DNA from: Clostridia bacterium
GTDB taxonomy: Bacteria; Bacillota; Clostridia; Christensenellales; CAG-138
DNA length: 61,255 bases
Assembly: GCA_017541305.1 (NCBI GenBank)
Contig: JAFXZJ010000015.1
Coordinates: 1-61,255 of the forward strand
Direction of reading: 5' to 3'
Positions within the stretch are counted from its first letter, which is position 1. Each line of letters begins with the position of its first letter. Of this stretch, positions 7,078 to 15,857 are shown in pieces. A model generated the notes under the pieces. It was not told the origin of the DNA. It did not search any database and saw only the letters and a program-made list of their open reading frames with translations. Both the position numbers and the translations under genes were made by a program.

Positions 7078-7848
7078 ATGGAAATAAACGGTATCGACGT
7101 GTCACGCTGGCAGGGGGATATAGACTGGAAAAGGGTGAAGGCCGCCGGCGTGGGATTTGCCATGATCAAGGCGGCGCAGGGGACGAGGCCCGATCCGCGC
7201 TTTGATAAGAACTTTAAGGACGCGCTCAAAAGCGGCGTTCACGCGGGGGCTTACGTTTACAGCCTTGCCGTAACGCCCGGGGAGGCTGCGGCCGAGGCCG
7301 AGGCGGTGCTTGAGCAGACCCGCGGAAGGGAGCTGCGCTATCCCATTGCGCTCGATCTGGAGGACGAAAGGCTTGAAAAGCTTAAAAAGCGCGAGCTTGG
7401 CGAGGTGATAAAAGCCTTCTGCGGCGCCGTCCGCGCGGGCGGGCGCATACCCATGATCTATTCCAACCTCGACTGGTTCAAAAACCGCATACCCAAATCG
7501 GCGGTGAAGGGCGAATACGTATGGCTGGCCTGCTGGCGCGATTCGCTTCCCGATGAGGACTTTGGCTGCGCGATGTGGCAGAAGGGCTCGGGAAGCGTGG
7601 ACGGCATAGAGGGCGAAGCGGATATCGACGTGAGCTTTATCGATTTTGCCGCGCTCACCGCGCCCGAGGCAAGCTATGCGCTTGCCGTGCCGCGCCGCCG
7701 GGGCGATGAATACGCCGCAATGCAGCGGGCGCTGAACGCGGGCAATTACCGCGACGCGGGCGGAAAAGCGCTGACGGTGGACGGCATATGGGGCAAGCGC
7801 AGCTTCGAGGCCTTTCAAAAGCTTGTTTCCAAGGCCGAAGAAGGCTGA
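7078..7848 (+). CDS. GH25 lysozyme with peptidoglycan-binding tail
   Basis: A 256-residue muramidase of glycoside hydrolase family 25, which cleaves the MurNAc-GlcNAc bond. GIDVSRWQGDIDW opens the domain (D7), and D93 and E95 in ALDLEDE are the likely catalytic acids. Residues about 200-256 (AMQRALNAGNYRDAGGKALTVDGIWGKR) resemble a small peptidoglycan-binding domain. There is no signal peptide, as in phage endolysins, but no phage genes are near. The ATG at 7078 follows TTGGAGG; the longer frame to 6961 lacks a ribosome binding site and overlaps the divergent promoter. Confidence 0.88.
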   Translation: MEINGIDVSRWQGDIDWKRVKAAGVGFAMIKAAQGTRPDPRFDKNFKDALKSGVHAGAYVYSLAVTPGEAAAEAEAVLEQTRGRELRYPIALDLEDERLEKLKKRELGEVIKAFCGAVRAGGRIPMIYSNLDWFKNRIPKSAVKGEYVWLACWRDSLPDEDFGCAMWQKGSGSVDGIEGEADIDVSFIDFAALTAPEASYALAVPRRRGDEYAAMQRALNAGNYRDAGGKALTVDGIWGKRSFEAFQKLVSKAEEG

Positions 7849-7889
7849 GTTTTTCGCAAAAAATTTTGATCCGCGCCGCGCGTTCCATA

Positions 7890-7917
7890 TTGAAAATCAT
7901 ATGTAAAGTGATATAAT
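7890..7917 (+). promoter_or_regulatory. Promoter giving a leaderless transcript
   Basis: TTGAAA (7890-7895), a 16 bp spacer and TATAAT (7912-7917). The ATG of the next gene is at 7925, only 7 bp after the -10 box, so transcription should begin at or next to the start codon. No ribosome binding site fits in between. Confidence 0.7.
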
Positions 7918-7924
7918 TTACAAT

Positions 7925-9379
7925 ATGGATAACCGTTTCACTACATTCGGGATCTCAAGGAAGAACGCCGGGCTCTGGATCTCATCGCTCCTAATGCTTG
8001 CGGCCGCAGCGCTGCGCATAATCTATTTTGCGATGGGCGGAGCCGAGGGCCGGACTCTCGGCGGCAGGGTGTTCCTTCTTGCGGCGATCCCCGCCGCAGC
8101 GGCGCTCATTTTCATTGCCGAGCTTTGGATCCACGGGCGCGACCGCCTTTACAAAACAGGCTTTTCGGTGCTCCTTATCACGGTGTTTCTGATCGTAAGG
8201 ATCATATTCATCTTTAAGGAAGCCGCCGGCGCGTGCCCCGTGTGGCTGCTCGTCGCCTGCCTTGTGCTTTACTGCGCGCAGCTTATCGTTTGGAACCTGA
8301 CGACCAACGGCGCCCGCATCAAAACCCGGCTGCCGCTGGTCATGCTGCTTGCGCTGCCCGTGCTTTATTTTGCGGTTTCGCTCTTCACCCCGCTTCCCGG
8401 GGCCGAAACGGGCGCGCCCGCGCTGCTTTCCTCGCTTTCGGTCGTGCTGATGCTGCTTGCAATGCTGGCATGCGCCCTGTTCATGCAGCGCATAACGAGC
8501 GAGGAATACCGTCCCCGCAGGGGCGACAGGCCCGACGGCCGCCTTGTGCGCTCGCTGGATCCCATAAACGGCGTGGCGGTTTACATAATGCCCACCCGCA
8601 ACGGCTCGTCCACCTATTTCCGCGACACTATCGAATGCTCCAAGGTGGAAGAATTCATAAGGCGCAAGCGCGAGGAGGGCCTGCCGGGCTTCGGTATGCT
8701 GCATCTGATCGCCGCGGCGTACGTGCGCGTGCTTTCAAAGCACCCCGCCTGCAACCGCTTTATCAGCGGGCAGAAGATCTATTCCCACGGGAACGTGCTG
8801 GAGCTGGCGCTTGCCGTCAAAAAGGAGATGCGCGCAGACGCGCCCGAAACCATAATAAAGGTCTATTTCGATCCCAACGACACCGTTGACGACGTTTACC
8901 GCAAGGTCAGCGAGCAGATAGAGATCGCCAAAAACACGCCTCTCGATTCGGGCTTCGACGATCTGGCCTGGCTGATAAACGCCGTTCCCGGCATACTCAA
9001 AAAGCTGCTCGTGTGGATATTGAAGGTGTTCGATTATTTCGGCTGGCTGCCCGCGTGGCTGATGCGGCTCTCGCCCTTTCACGGCTCGGTGTTCATCACC
9101 GACCTCGGCTCGCTCGGCATTCCACCCGTTTACCATCACCTGTACGACTTCGGCAATATCCACGCGTTCATTGCCTTCGGCACAAGGCATTCCGAAAACG
9201 AGATCGAGCCCGACGGAACGCCCGTCAAGAAGAAATACATCGATTTCACCATAGTCACCGACGAGCGCATCTGCGACGGCTTCTATTACGCCAGCGCATT
9301 CAAGAGCTTCCGAAGGTTCCTGAACAACCCCGAAAAGCTCGAGGCGCCGCCCGAGAAGGTGGAAAAGGACGTGTTCTGA
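7925..9379 (+). CDS. Membrane protein with E2 acyltransferase-like domain
   Basis: A 484-residue protein. Residues about 15-185 form roughly five to six hydrophobic helices. Residues about 210-470 resemble the catalytic domain of 2-oxo acid dehydrogenase E2/chloramphenicol acetyltransferase: DPINGVAVYIMPTRNGSSTYF, FITDLGSLGIPPVYHHLYDFG and a C-terminal FTIVTDERICDGFYYA. In active E2 enzymes that last motif is DHRxxDG; here it is D446-E-R-I-C-D451-G, so the catalytic His is Glu. There is no lipoyl domain. It may bind rather than transfer an acyl group, or use another chemistry. Its mRNA looks leaderless. Confidence 0.75.
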   Translation: MDNRFTTFGISRKNAGLWISSLLMLAAAALRIIYFAMGGAEGRTLGGRVFLLAAIPAAAALIFIAELWIHGRDRLYKTGFSVLLITVFLIVRIIFIFKEAAGACPVWLLVACLVLYCAQLIVWNLTTNGARIKTRLPLVMLLALPVLYFAVSLFTPLPGAETGAPALLSSLSVVLMLLAMLACALFMQRITSEEYRPRRGDRPDGRLVRSLDPINGVAVYIMPTRNGSSTYFRDTIECSKVEEFIRRKREEGLPGFGMLHLIAAAYVRVLSKHPACNRFISGQKIYSHGNVLELALAVKKEMRADAPETIIKVYFDPNDTVDDVYRKVSEQIEIAKNTPLDSGFDDLAWLINAVPGILKKLLVWILKVFDYFGWLPAWLMRLSPFHGSVFITDLGSLGIPPVYHHLYDFGNIHAFIAFGTRHSENEIEPDGTPVKKKYIDFTIVTDERICDGFYYASAFKSFRRFLNNPEKLEAPPEKVEKDVF

Positions 9380-9412
9380 CGCGTCCGCCGTTAAGACCCT
9401 GCCGATATATGC

Positions 9413-9452
9413 AAAAACCGGCGCCCGAGCTCACGCTCCCGGGCGCCGGTCG
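9413..9452. terminator. Bidirectional terminator between convergent genes
   Basis: A GC-rich stem, ACCGGCGCCCG against CGGGCGCCGGT, sits between the membrane protein gene and the leftward lipoprotein gene. The T-run (TTTTTG) is best on the minus strand. Confidence 0.75.
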
Positions 9453-9484
9453 TTTCATGTCAGTTCCGGCAAATCAACCCTGCA

Positions 9485-10414
9485 TTATAACCGCTCTCCG
9501 TAATAGATCGCCCTTACGTTGTCAAGCATTCCCTCGCAGCCGTGCTCCTTCATCAGCACGATCCAATCGGGATTTTCCACCATTTTATCGGTGAGCCACG
9601 TCACTGCATATCCATAACGGATGTTCTCGGGAAAGTCCCTCATGCGCTCGATGGGGATGAGGGCATAGTAGGTCCGACCCGTTTCCCAGGTCCCGAGAAT
9701 TACTATTCCCTTGCTCTCAAGCCTTTCGATCTCCGTCCCGAGGCGTTCATTAAACAACGCGTTCCAATCCTCACCGTGTTTTTTCAGCTCCTCATAGCGC
9801 TCCATACCCTCATGGTATTGTTTTAAGGTGTCTTCGATCAGCGCAAATTCTTCCTCGGTGTGGTTGCTGCGCCAATCTTCATCGAATAACCGATAGAAGT
9901 ACTCCATCTCTTCATCATACGAGGCGTCTTTCAGCAGTTCCTGTTCCTCCGAGGTCTTGTTATTCCTTCTGTTGTTAGCCCATGCGATGCGTTCTTCTTT
10001 GTATTCGATGTATTTGGGGTCTGTAAGGGGCCGGTTTGCCTCGAAAAACAGCTCTTTATCAAGGGCAGTATCCACGCTGTCAATGATAAGCCTCACCGGC
10101 AGCACGCAGCCGTCGAGCGAAGGGCTTTCCAGATCCAGCGCGAGAATATTCGCATCGTACAGTATTGTCGATGCGTTGATCGTCATGCTGTCGTAATCCA
10201 TAATGAATTGATCGGAGGTAACAATCAGTTCCGGCACGGGAGAAGCCTCGGGCGTGGAGTCTGCGGCAGCCGAGGACTCGGGCTCGGGGCTTGGAGCAGA
10301 GGAAGGCTCCGCCGAAGAAGCGCTCTCAGCGGGTTTCCCCGAGCAAGATACGAGCATTGCCGCGATGAGAACGATCGACAGAAGCACCGAGAAGGTTTTT
10401 TTAACTGCGTTCAT
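9485..10414 (-). CDS. Lipoprotein, unknown function
   Basis: A 309-residue protein with a lipoprotein signal (lipobox LVSC, Cys near 24) followed by a Ser/Pro/Glu/Ala-rich linker to about residue 60, typical of a surface spacer. The rest is an acidic alpha/beta domain with no family I recognise. It starts 12 nt after the stop of the upstream subtilase with its own GGAGG, so they form one operon. This suggests a substrate, inhibitor or chaperone of the protease, which is inference. Confidence 0.75.
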   Translation of the reverse strand: MNAVKKTFSVLLSIVLIAAMLVSCSGKPAESASSAEPSSAPSPEPESSAAADSTPEASPVPELIVTSDQFIMDYDSMTINASTILYDANILALDLESPSLDGCVLPVRLIIDSVDTALDKELFFEANRPLTDPKYIEYKEERIAWANNRRNNKTSEEQELLKDASYDEEMEYFYRLFDEDWRSNHTEEEFALIEDTLKQYHEGMERYEELKKHGEDWNALFNERLGTEIERLESKGIVILGTWETGRTYYALIPIERMRDFPENIRYGYAVTWLTDKMVENPDWIVLMKEHGCEGMLDNVRAIYYGERL

Positions 10415-10426
10415 ACCGTTCCTCCT

Positions 10427-12241
10427 TTACCAAAGAGCTATCCCAACATATTCTTTAGATGAGCCACTCGAACCGGCGACCCTCGTGATCTTAATAGTAT
10501 AGTTGCCGGTTTGAGTTGGTACAAATTGGACTATCTCAAAGTTTGCGTATTCTGTTTTTGAACACCCTACCAAATCTCCATTTGGTGCATATACATATAA
10601 ATTCAAATTAGTTAGATTCGGCGAATAATTATATGTATGATTTTCCACTCCATGCGTTCCAGATAGTGAATTTCGTTTCAACCAAAAAATTGCTATGCGA
10701 ATAATGGAGTTTTCTTGGCTGTTTATATATACTGTTTCTGAGAAAGGGAAGCTCGTGCTCTGAATAGTGTGTTTCGAATAATTTGACTTTTTAGCGATAG
10801 TATATGCCGCTTTTGCGTTCAACATCCCAGCGCCTTCTTTATTGCTTATTTGTTTTCCGCTACCGCTGACGCTTGCTGTTGATGAGAAAACCCCACCAAC
10901 GCTGCCGGGTGTAGTTGAGGTTATTTTCCTCTTTGAACTAGCAGCAAGCATCGCTCCCATGGCTGTTTGCTTGGTTAACAAATCATTATCATATTCACAT
11001 AGCTGAGCAATCACTGCCGCAACCTGCGGTGCTGCAAAGCTAGTACCACTATAATTGGTGTCGCCAACATAAACGTTTTGAGCTAATGCTACAAGATTTG
11101 GCTTTTCTGCTCTGGGAGTGGTGCTGCTCTCTTTATATTTTGACGGACCGTAAAGAGTAAAATTGGAAAATCCACTCGCGTTGTTAGCATCATTATACCC
11201 GCCAACGGTAATTGCATTATATGCCATTCCTACATTTGCAAGATGGTACGTAGAATTATCCGTTTTATTGCCGGCTGCTATAACATAATGAACGTCGTGT
11301 GTAACGGCAATATGATCAATCCACTTGGCAGTTATATCGTATTTACCCTCTTCTTCAATGTAGACGCCATTGTTAGCAAATCCAGCGCTTTGATTGATAA
11401 CATTAACTTCTTTGGTAATTAGCCATTCGACTCTTTCGTAATACTCAGCCTTGTTATTATATGCGGCACAAAATAGCTTAGCCAAAGGTGCAATACCATT
11501 GCTCGCGCCAACCATAATTTGAGCTACATGTGTCGCATGTGGACTATTTGTGAATGGACTCATATTATTTTCTTGAGTATAAAACGTTATGTCAACGTAA
11601 TTTAAGTCCTCAACAATATCAGGTTCACGTGTTTCTATCTGACCAATTTTAATGTCACGTCCTTTATATCCATTACCATTATTTGCGATATCTCTTACCC
11701 AGTTGGCTTCTGTCTCCAGATTAGCATCAGCTAAGTAGTCAATTGCGGGGCTGTTTATAAACAGATCTATATACTCTATTTTATCATTTCTTTCGATATC
11801 CAAAACTTCTCCCTTAGTGAGTTCGGCTATGAGCATTGGAGAGTATTTGCTGACGAAAAGCTGATCTTCCCCTTTTGAAATAGAATCCGCGAAAGCCTTG
11901 TTGCGCGTATAGTATTCCTCGGCATAAATCGATCTCTTGATTCCTATACCACGCTGCAACAGCTCACCGTCAACATTCTCTTCATTGGTTTCCGAAGCAA
12001 GATAGTACTGATAATACTCATCCGGGGCTTCTTCTTGAAAACGTTTCATAACCTTATCGTGATCAACGTCTTCTAAGATAACATAGACCTGAAACAATTC
12101 GTCCAAATCGGCATTCATCATCGCTTCGCTGAGCTCAGGAGTCAGTTTTGATTTACGAGTTTGATCATCTGCAAGAATAGATGTGCTGAAGCACATCAGC
12201 GAAACAACCAACACCAAGAACAATGCAACCGTTTTTTTCAT
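10427..12241 (-). CDS. Secreted subtilisin-like (S8) peptidase with Asp-to-Glu change
   Basis: A 604-residue protein with a Sec signal peptide (about 1-24), a propeptide-like region to about 170, a subtilase domain about 180-480 and a C-terminal beta domain like a P/jelly-roll domain. His (H235, PHATHVAQ) and Ser (S401, SGTSFAAPQVA) of the triad are present. The position of the catalytic Asp reads KIGQIETRE, with E203. VIAAGN supplies the oxyanion Asn. The gene is clearly richer in A+T than its neighbours, which suggests transfer. A good promoter lies upstream. Confidence 0.88.
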   Translation of the reverse strand: MKKTVALFLVLVVSLMCFSTSILADDQTRKSKLTPELSEAMMNADLDELFQVYVILEDVDHDKVMKRFQEEAPDEYYQYYLASETNEENVDGELLQRGIGIKRSIYAEEYYTRNKAFADSISKGEDQLFVSKYSPMLIAELTKGEVLDIERNDKIEYIDLFINSPAIDYLADANLETEANWVRDIANNGNGYKGRDIKIGQIETREPDIVEDLNYVDITFYTQENNMSPFTNSPHATHVAQIMVGASNGIAPLAKLFCAAYNNKAEYYERVEWLITKEVNVINQSAGFANNGVYIEEEGKYDITAKWIDHIAVTHDVHYVIAAGNKTDNSTYHLANVGMAYNAITVGGYNDANNASGFSNFTLYGPSKYKESSTTPRAEKPNLVALAQNVYVGDTNYSGTSFAAPQVAAVIAQLCEYDNDLLTKQTAMGAMLAASSKRKITSTTPGSVGGVFSSTASVSGSGKQISNKEGAGMLNAKAAYTIAKKSNYSKHTIQSTSFPFSETVYINSQENSIIRIAIFWLKRNSLSGTHGVENHTYNYSPNLTNLNLYVYAPNGDLVGCSKTEYANFEIVQFVPTQTGNYTIKITRVAGSSGSSKEYVGIALW

Positions 12242-12275
12242 TTCACTCCTTATTTATAATATTCGTCTATGCTTT

Positions 12276-12303
12276 ATTATACTCTCTTTACGGCAGATGT
12301 CAA
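12276..12303 (-). promoter_or_regulatory. Promoter of the subtilase operon
   Basis: On the minus strand: TTGACA (12303-12298), a 16 bp spacer and TATAAT (12281-12276), both consensus hexamers. GGAG precedes the ATG at 12241. Confidence 0.8.
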
Positions 12304-12371
12304 CTGCTCTATAAATAAATCCCATTTATCCCGTTCGGTCATTGTTCCGCGCTGTTATTATAAGACGCAAA

Positions 12372-12395
12372 GCGACCCCGCGTTTGCGGGATCGC
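12372..12395 (-). terminator. Terminator after the NadE operon
   Basis: GCGATCCCGC pairs with GCGGGGTCGC around a 4-base loop (minus strand), followed by a modest T-rich stretch. Confidence 0.55.
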
Positions 12396-12406
12396 CGTAA
12401 CCAAAC

Positions 12407-12985
12407 CTATTGATCTGCGGGGCGCTCGAGCTTTTCGACATCGAGCTTTATCAGCTCGGCATTGCCGGGGATGAGCTCCCCGATATCGTTGAGGGGGACG
12501 CCCATCGTTTGGGCGAGAAGGTACCCTATCACCGCTCCGTGGCAGACGACGAGAGCGGAGCCCTCCTTCGCCTCCGGAATGGACAGAAGCGCACGCCTCG
12601 CGCGCTCCATCACCTGACGGCCCGTTTCGCCGCCGTGGGCGTTCGAGCCCGCGAGCTTTTCGGCATAATCGGCATACTCCCTTGGGAAAAGCTCCGCGCA
12701 TTCGGCGAAGGTGTGCCCCTGGAAGCAGCCGAAGTTTATCTCCTCCACTCCGTCGATAACGACGGGCTCAAGGCCGAGCTTCTCACCGATCACGCGGGCG
12801 GTCTCGCGCGCACGGGAAAGGCGGCTTGAATAGAGCGCGTCAAAGCGCGGCCCGGCCTCATACAGCCTTTCGGCAAGCGCGCTCGCCTGCCTTCTGCCCT
12901 CGTCGTCGAGAGGGATATCGAGCTGACCCTGCAGGCGGCGCTCGGCGTTATAAGCCGTCTGCCCGTGCCTGACGAGATACAGCAT
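12407..12985 (-). CDS. Histidine phosphatase (phosphoglycerate mutase-like)
   Basis: A 192-residue member of histidine phosphatase branch 1. The phosphorylated His is H7 in YLVRHGQTAYNAE and the second catalytic His is in VVCHGAVIG near 147. Size and motifs fit GpmB/CobC-like phosphatases; the substrate is not clear. The ATG overlaps the nadE stop in TGATG, so translation is coupled. Alternatives are alpha-ribazole phosphatase or a broad sugar phosphatase. Confidence 0.87.
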   Translation of the reverse strand: MLYLVRHGQTAYNAERRLQGQLDIPLDDEGRRQASALAERLYEAGPRFDALYSSRLSRARETARVIGEKLGLEPVVIDGVEEINFGCFQGHTFAECAELFPREYADYAEKLAGSNAHGGETGRQVMERARRALLSIPEAKEGSALVVCHGAVIGYLLAQTMGVPLNDIGELIPGNAELIKLDVEKLERPADQ

Positions 12986-13746
12986 CAGTCCCGGACCTCC
13001 TCGGGCTCGTAGGGGAAGGCGGGCATCATGGAGAGCTTGAAGAGATTGAGCTTATGCTTGCGGTCGATGAGCTCCTTCTTCTCCTCGGGTATGCACACGC
13101 CCGTCCTAATATAGCGGTCGAGCGTTTCATAGGTGAAGCCCAGGTTATCCTCGTCGGTCAGGCCGGTGAGCCCGTCGGAGGGGGCCTTTTCCACTATGAA
13201 ATCGGGCAGGCCGAGGTATCTTCCCACCTCGAGCACCTCGGCCACGGTGAGCTTGGCAAGGGGCGAAAAATCGCCGACGGAATCGCCCCAGCGGGTGGAA
13301 TAGCCCACCCAATCCTCGGAAAGATTGCAGGTGTTGGCCACGCGGCCGTTCATGCTTTGTGAAAGGGCGTAAAGCGCCGTCATGCGGATGCGGGGCGCGA
13401 TATTTATCATGGTCTGTTTGGAGGGCTCGCCGCCTATCGCGCTGCGCACCTGCCCGACTATGGCGTCATAGGAATCCTTTATATTGACGGTGTAGGAGCG
13501 AATGCGCAGATGCTCTATGAGCTTGTGAGAATAATCGATATCGGGCTGGACGCCGTTGGGCATCATGACGCCGATCACGCGGTCAGTTCCCAGCGCCGCC
13601 GCGCATACCGCCGCCGTTACGGAGGAATCCTTGCCGCCGGAGATGCCTATGACGCAGTTGCAGCCCGCGCCGTTCACTTCGAACCAGTCCCTTATCCACC
13701 GGATCATATCCTCGGTGGTCTTCTTAACGTCAAAGCCGTAAGTCAT
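12985..13746 (-). CDS. nadE: NAD+ synthase, ammonia-dependent
   Basis: A 253-residue ATP-pyrophosphatase that amidates deamido-NAD to NAD. The PP-loop is ISGGKDSS at residues 35-42. NLSEDWVGYSTRWGDSVGDFSPLAKLT and KAPSDGLTGLTDEDNLGFTYE are characteristic of NadE substrate loops. No glutaminase domain is present, so it needs free ammonia or another amide source. The start follows GGAG. It is translationally coupled to the phosphatase gene downstream. Confidence 0.95.
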   Translation of the reverse strand: MTYGFDVKKTTEDMIRWIRDWFEVNGAGCNCVIGISGGKDSSVTAAVCAAALGTDRVIGVMMPNGVQPDIDYSHKLIEHLRIRSYTVNIKDSYDAIVGQVRSAIGGEPSKQTMINIAPRIRMTALYALSQSMNGRVANTCNLSEDWVGYSTRWGDSVGDFSPLAKLTVAEVLEVGRYLGLPDFIVEKAPSDGLTGLTDEDNLGFTYETLDRYIRTGVCIPEEKKELIDRKHKLNLFKLSMMPAFPYEPEEVRD

Positions 13747-13824
13747 AATACTGTCTCCTTTTTGAAAATATGGTCAATACACAAAATGGCCCCGATAAAC
13801 GAGGTCATTTGTGCATTTTGTCGC

Positions 13825-14025
13825 TTAGTTCATGCCATAGCGCTTCTTGAACTTGTCTACGCGTCCGCCGGTATCAACGAGCTTCTGACGGCCGGTGTAG
13901 AAGGGATGGCACTTGGAGCAGATTTCGACCTTGAGCTCGCCCTTGACGGAGCCGGACTTGAAGGTCTCGCCGCAGGCACAGCGGACGATGCTCTCACCAT
14001 ACGCAGGATGGATATCCTTCTTCAT
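13825..14025 (-). CDS. rpmE: Ribosomal protein bL31, zinc-binding type
   Basis: A 66-residue large-subunit protein with the complete zinc site C16-x-C18 and C36-x2-C39 (the C+ form, usual under zinc sufficiency). [23 protein letters not shown] is the conserved C-terminal half. The start follows AAGGAG. A leader of roughly 100 nt with a hairpin precedes it. Confidence 0.97.
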   Translation of the reverse strand: MKKDIHPAYGESIVRCACGETFKSGSVKGELKVEICSKCHPFYTGRQKLVDTGGRVDKFKKRYGMN

Positions 14026-14123
14026 TTTGAATCTCCTTGCTTTGATCGGTGCAGGGCGAGTAGCCGCCCTCCTGCCGCTTATTTGCGGAGGGACGAAAAA
14101 ATAAGCATCCCTTTAAGTCCGCA
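14026..14123 (-). promoter_or_regulatory. 5' leader of rpmE with hairpin
   Basis: Between the predicted transcript start and the rpmE ATG, CCCTCC pairs with GGAGGG around a loop rich in A and G (about 14067-14095). Ribosomal protein leaders that bind their own product are known for L31 in several phyla; whether this belongs to one of them is inference. Confidence 0.4.
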
Positions 14124-14129
14124 AGGTTT

Positions 14130-14159
14130 ATTATAACTCAGCCGCGGGGAGGAATGCAA
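14130..14159 (-). promoter_or_regulatory. rpmE promoter
   Basis: On the minus strand: TTGCAT (14159-14154), an 18 bp spacer and TATAAT (14135-14130). Confidence 0.6.
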
Positions 14160-14237
14160 TAGCAAAAAGCGCGGTTTCCCCAATATATTTTGGATTTTTC
14201 GAGCTTTCGGGCCCGCGTTTTAAGGCGCTTGACGCGT

Positions 14238-14266
14238 TTGCAATTGCCGCGCGCGCATGATATAAT
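14238..14266 (+). promoter_or_regulatory. thpR promoter
   Basis: TTGCAA (14238-14243), a 17 bp spacer and TATAAT (14261-14266). A short leader with GAGGTG leads to the ATG at 14294. Confidence 0.75.
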
Positions 14267-14293
14267 ATCCCCATCAAAGCTGCGAGGTGAAAT

Positions 14294-14833
14294 ATGCGTC
14301 TTTTCATTGCGATAGAGATCCCCGAGCTCATGCGCAGGGAGCTTGCCGCGCTTTCAAAGGAGCTTCGCGCCCGCTCCTGCGGGGGGCGCTTCGTGCCGCC
14401 CGAAAACTTTCACGTAACGCTTCGGTTCCTGGGCGAATCCGAAGATCTTGCCGGGATCACCTTTGCCATGCGCGAGGCCTGCCGGGGCGTGCGCCCGTTC
14501 ACCCTGAGGGCGGCGGGCTACGGCTTTTTTGAAAAGACCGCGGGCGTAAGCCGCGTGGGGCTGGTGGAGCTGAGCGGCGATATGAACGAGCTTAACGTAC
14601 TGCACGAAACGCTTTCGGCCGCGCTTGCCGATCATGGCTTCCCCAAGGATCCCAAGCGCTTTGTGCCGCATATCACGCTTGGGCGCAGCGTGGAGCATGA
14701 CGAGCTTGTATCGGAGGAGCTGCGCGCGATACCGCTTTCGTCATCGGTCGAGGTGCGCGGCATAACCCTTTTCGAAAGCACCCGCGTGAAGGGCAGGCAG
14801 ATCTACACCCCCCTTCACCGCGAATCGTTCTGA
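14294..14833 (+). CDS. thpR: RNA 2',3'-cyclic phosphodiesterase
   Basis: A 179-residue 2H phosphoesterase (LigT/ThpR). The two catalytic HxT motifs are H40-V-T42 in NFHVTLRFLG and H126-I-T128 in FVPHITLGR. The enzyme opens 2',3'-cyclic phosphates on RNA to 2'-phosphates; its physiological role in bacteria is unsettled. The start follows GAGGTG. It leads a run of closely packed genes to 16505. Confidence 0.95.
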   Translation: MRLFIAIEIPELMRRELAALSKELRARSCGGRFVPPENFHVTLRFLGESEDLAGITFAMREACRGVRPFTLRAAGYGFFEKTAGVSRVGLVELSGDMNELNVLHETLSAALADHGFPKDPKRFVPHITLGRSVEHDELVSEELRAIPLSSSVEVRGITLFESTRVKGRQIYTPLHRESF

Positions 14834-14837
14834 CGCC

Positions 14838-15857
14838 ATGAAAACGAAGGTATTCATATTATCGCTCACTCACGCCGCGGTGGATCTGGCCTGCGCCGCG
14901 CTGTTCTTCGGGCTGCTTCAATATGAAAACGTGTGGCTTTGCATGGTGCTTTACAACGCCTTTGCCTTCCTGATGCAGCTTCCTCTGGGCGTGCTTGCCG
15001 ACAGGCTTGACCGCAACCTGCCCTTTGCGGCGGCAGGCTGCGGATTGGTTGCGGCGGCTTTCGCGCTGACCTCGTGCCCGTGGCTTGCGGCGGTGATCGC
15101 GGGGCTGGGCAACGGCGCCTTCCACGTGGGCGGCGGCATAGAGATATTGAACGGCTCGGAACAAAAGGCGGGGCCGCTGGGCATATTCGTTTCCCCCGGC
15201 GCGGTGGGGCTTTATATCGGCACTTTTTACGCGCGGTTTTTGACCGAGCACACGTTCATAGTGCCGCTTTCGATGCTGCTGTTTTGCATGCTGCTGCTTT
15301 GGTATCACCGCAGGCGTCCCGAAAAGCTTTTAAGCAACGCCGAATTTTCGGCCGCGCTCCCCAAGGGCGGCGCTCTGCCGCTCGCCGCGCTGTTCCTGGT
15401 TGTGGTGCTGCGCTCTTTTCTGGGCACGACGGACGCGTTCAGGGCCGGCCCGTTCCCCTCGCTGCCGCCGGTGCTTGCGGGGCTGATACCCGTGCTGTGC
15501 CTTGCCCTGGGCAAGGCGGCGGGCGGCTTCGTTTGCGACGCCGTGGGGCCGCGCGTCACGGGGATAGCTTCGCTCGCGCTGTGCGCGCTGCTGCTGCTCT
15601 TCCCCGCCTCCCCGTATCTCACGCTTGCCGCGCTCTTCCTTTTCAATATGACTATGCCCATCACGCTGTATGCCTCGGCAAGGCTGCTTCCCGGCGCCAA
15701 GGGCACGGCGTTCGGGCTTTTGACCGCCGCGCTTTTCATGGGCTGCGTGCCCTATTTTATGGGCGTGCGCATGAGCGCTCCGGCGTTTGCAAACGCCCTG
15801 CTGGCCATCCTCTCGCTCGGGCTGCTGCTTGCGGGGCTTAAAAAGGAGCGCGCATGA
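14838..15857 (+). CDS. MFS-type transporter
   Basis: A 339-residue hydrophobic protein with about ten helices. YNAFAFLMQLPLGVLADRLDRN has the position and charge pattern of the MFS loop 2-3 signature. It is shorter than the usual 390-420 residues. Substrate is unknown. The ATG lies 4 nt after the thpR stop without its own ribosome binding site, so it is probably coupled. The next gene overlaps its stop by 4 nt. Confidence 0.8.
   Translation: MKTKVFILSLTHAAVDLACAALFFGLLQYENVWLCMVLYNAFAFLMQLPLGVLADRLDRNLPFAAAGCGLVAAAFALTSCPWLAAVIAGLGNGAFHVGGGIEILNGSEQKAGPLGIFVSPGAVGLYIGTFYARFLTEHTFIVPLSMLLFCMLLLWYHRRRPEKLLSNAEFSAALPKGGALPLAALFLVVVLRSFLGTTDAFRAGPFPSLPPVLAGLIPVLCLALGKAAGGFVCDAVGPRVTGIASLALCALLLLFPASPYLTLAALFLFNMTMPITLYASARLLPGAKGTAFGLLTAALFMGCVPYFMGVRMSAPAFANALLAILSLGLLLAGLKKERA

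Noticed and set aside
7078-7848. Prophage remnant signalled by the lysozyme gene
   Set aside because: No holin, structural, integrase or other phage genes lie nearby; GH25 enzymes are common chromosomal genes.
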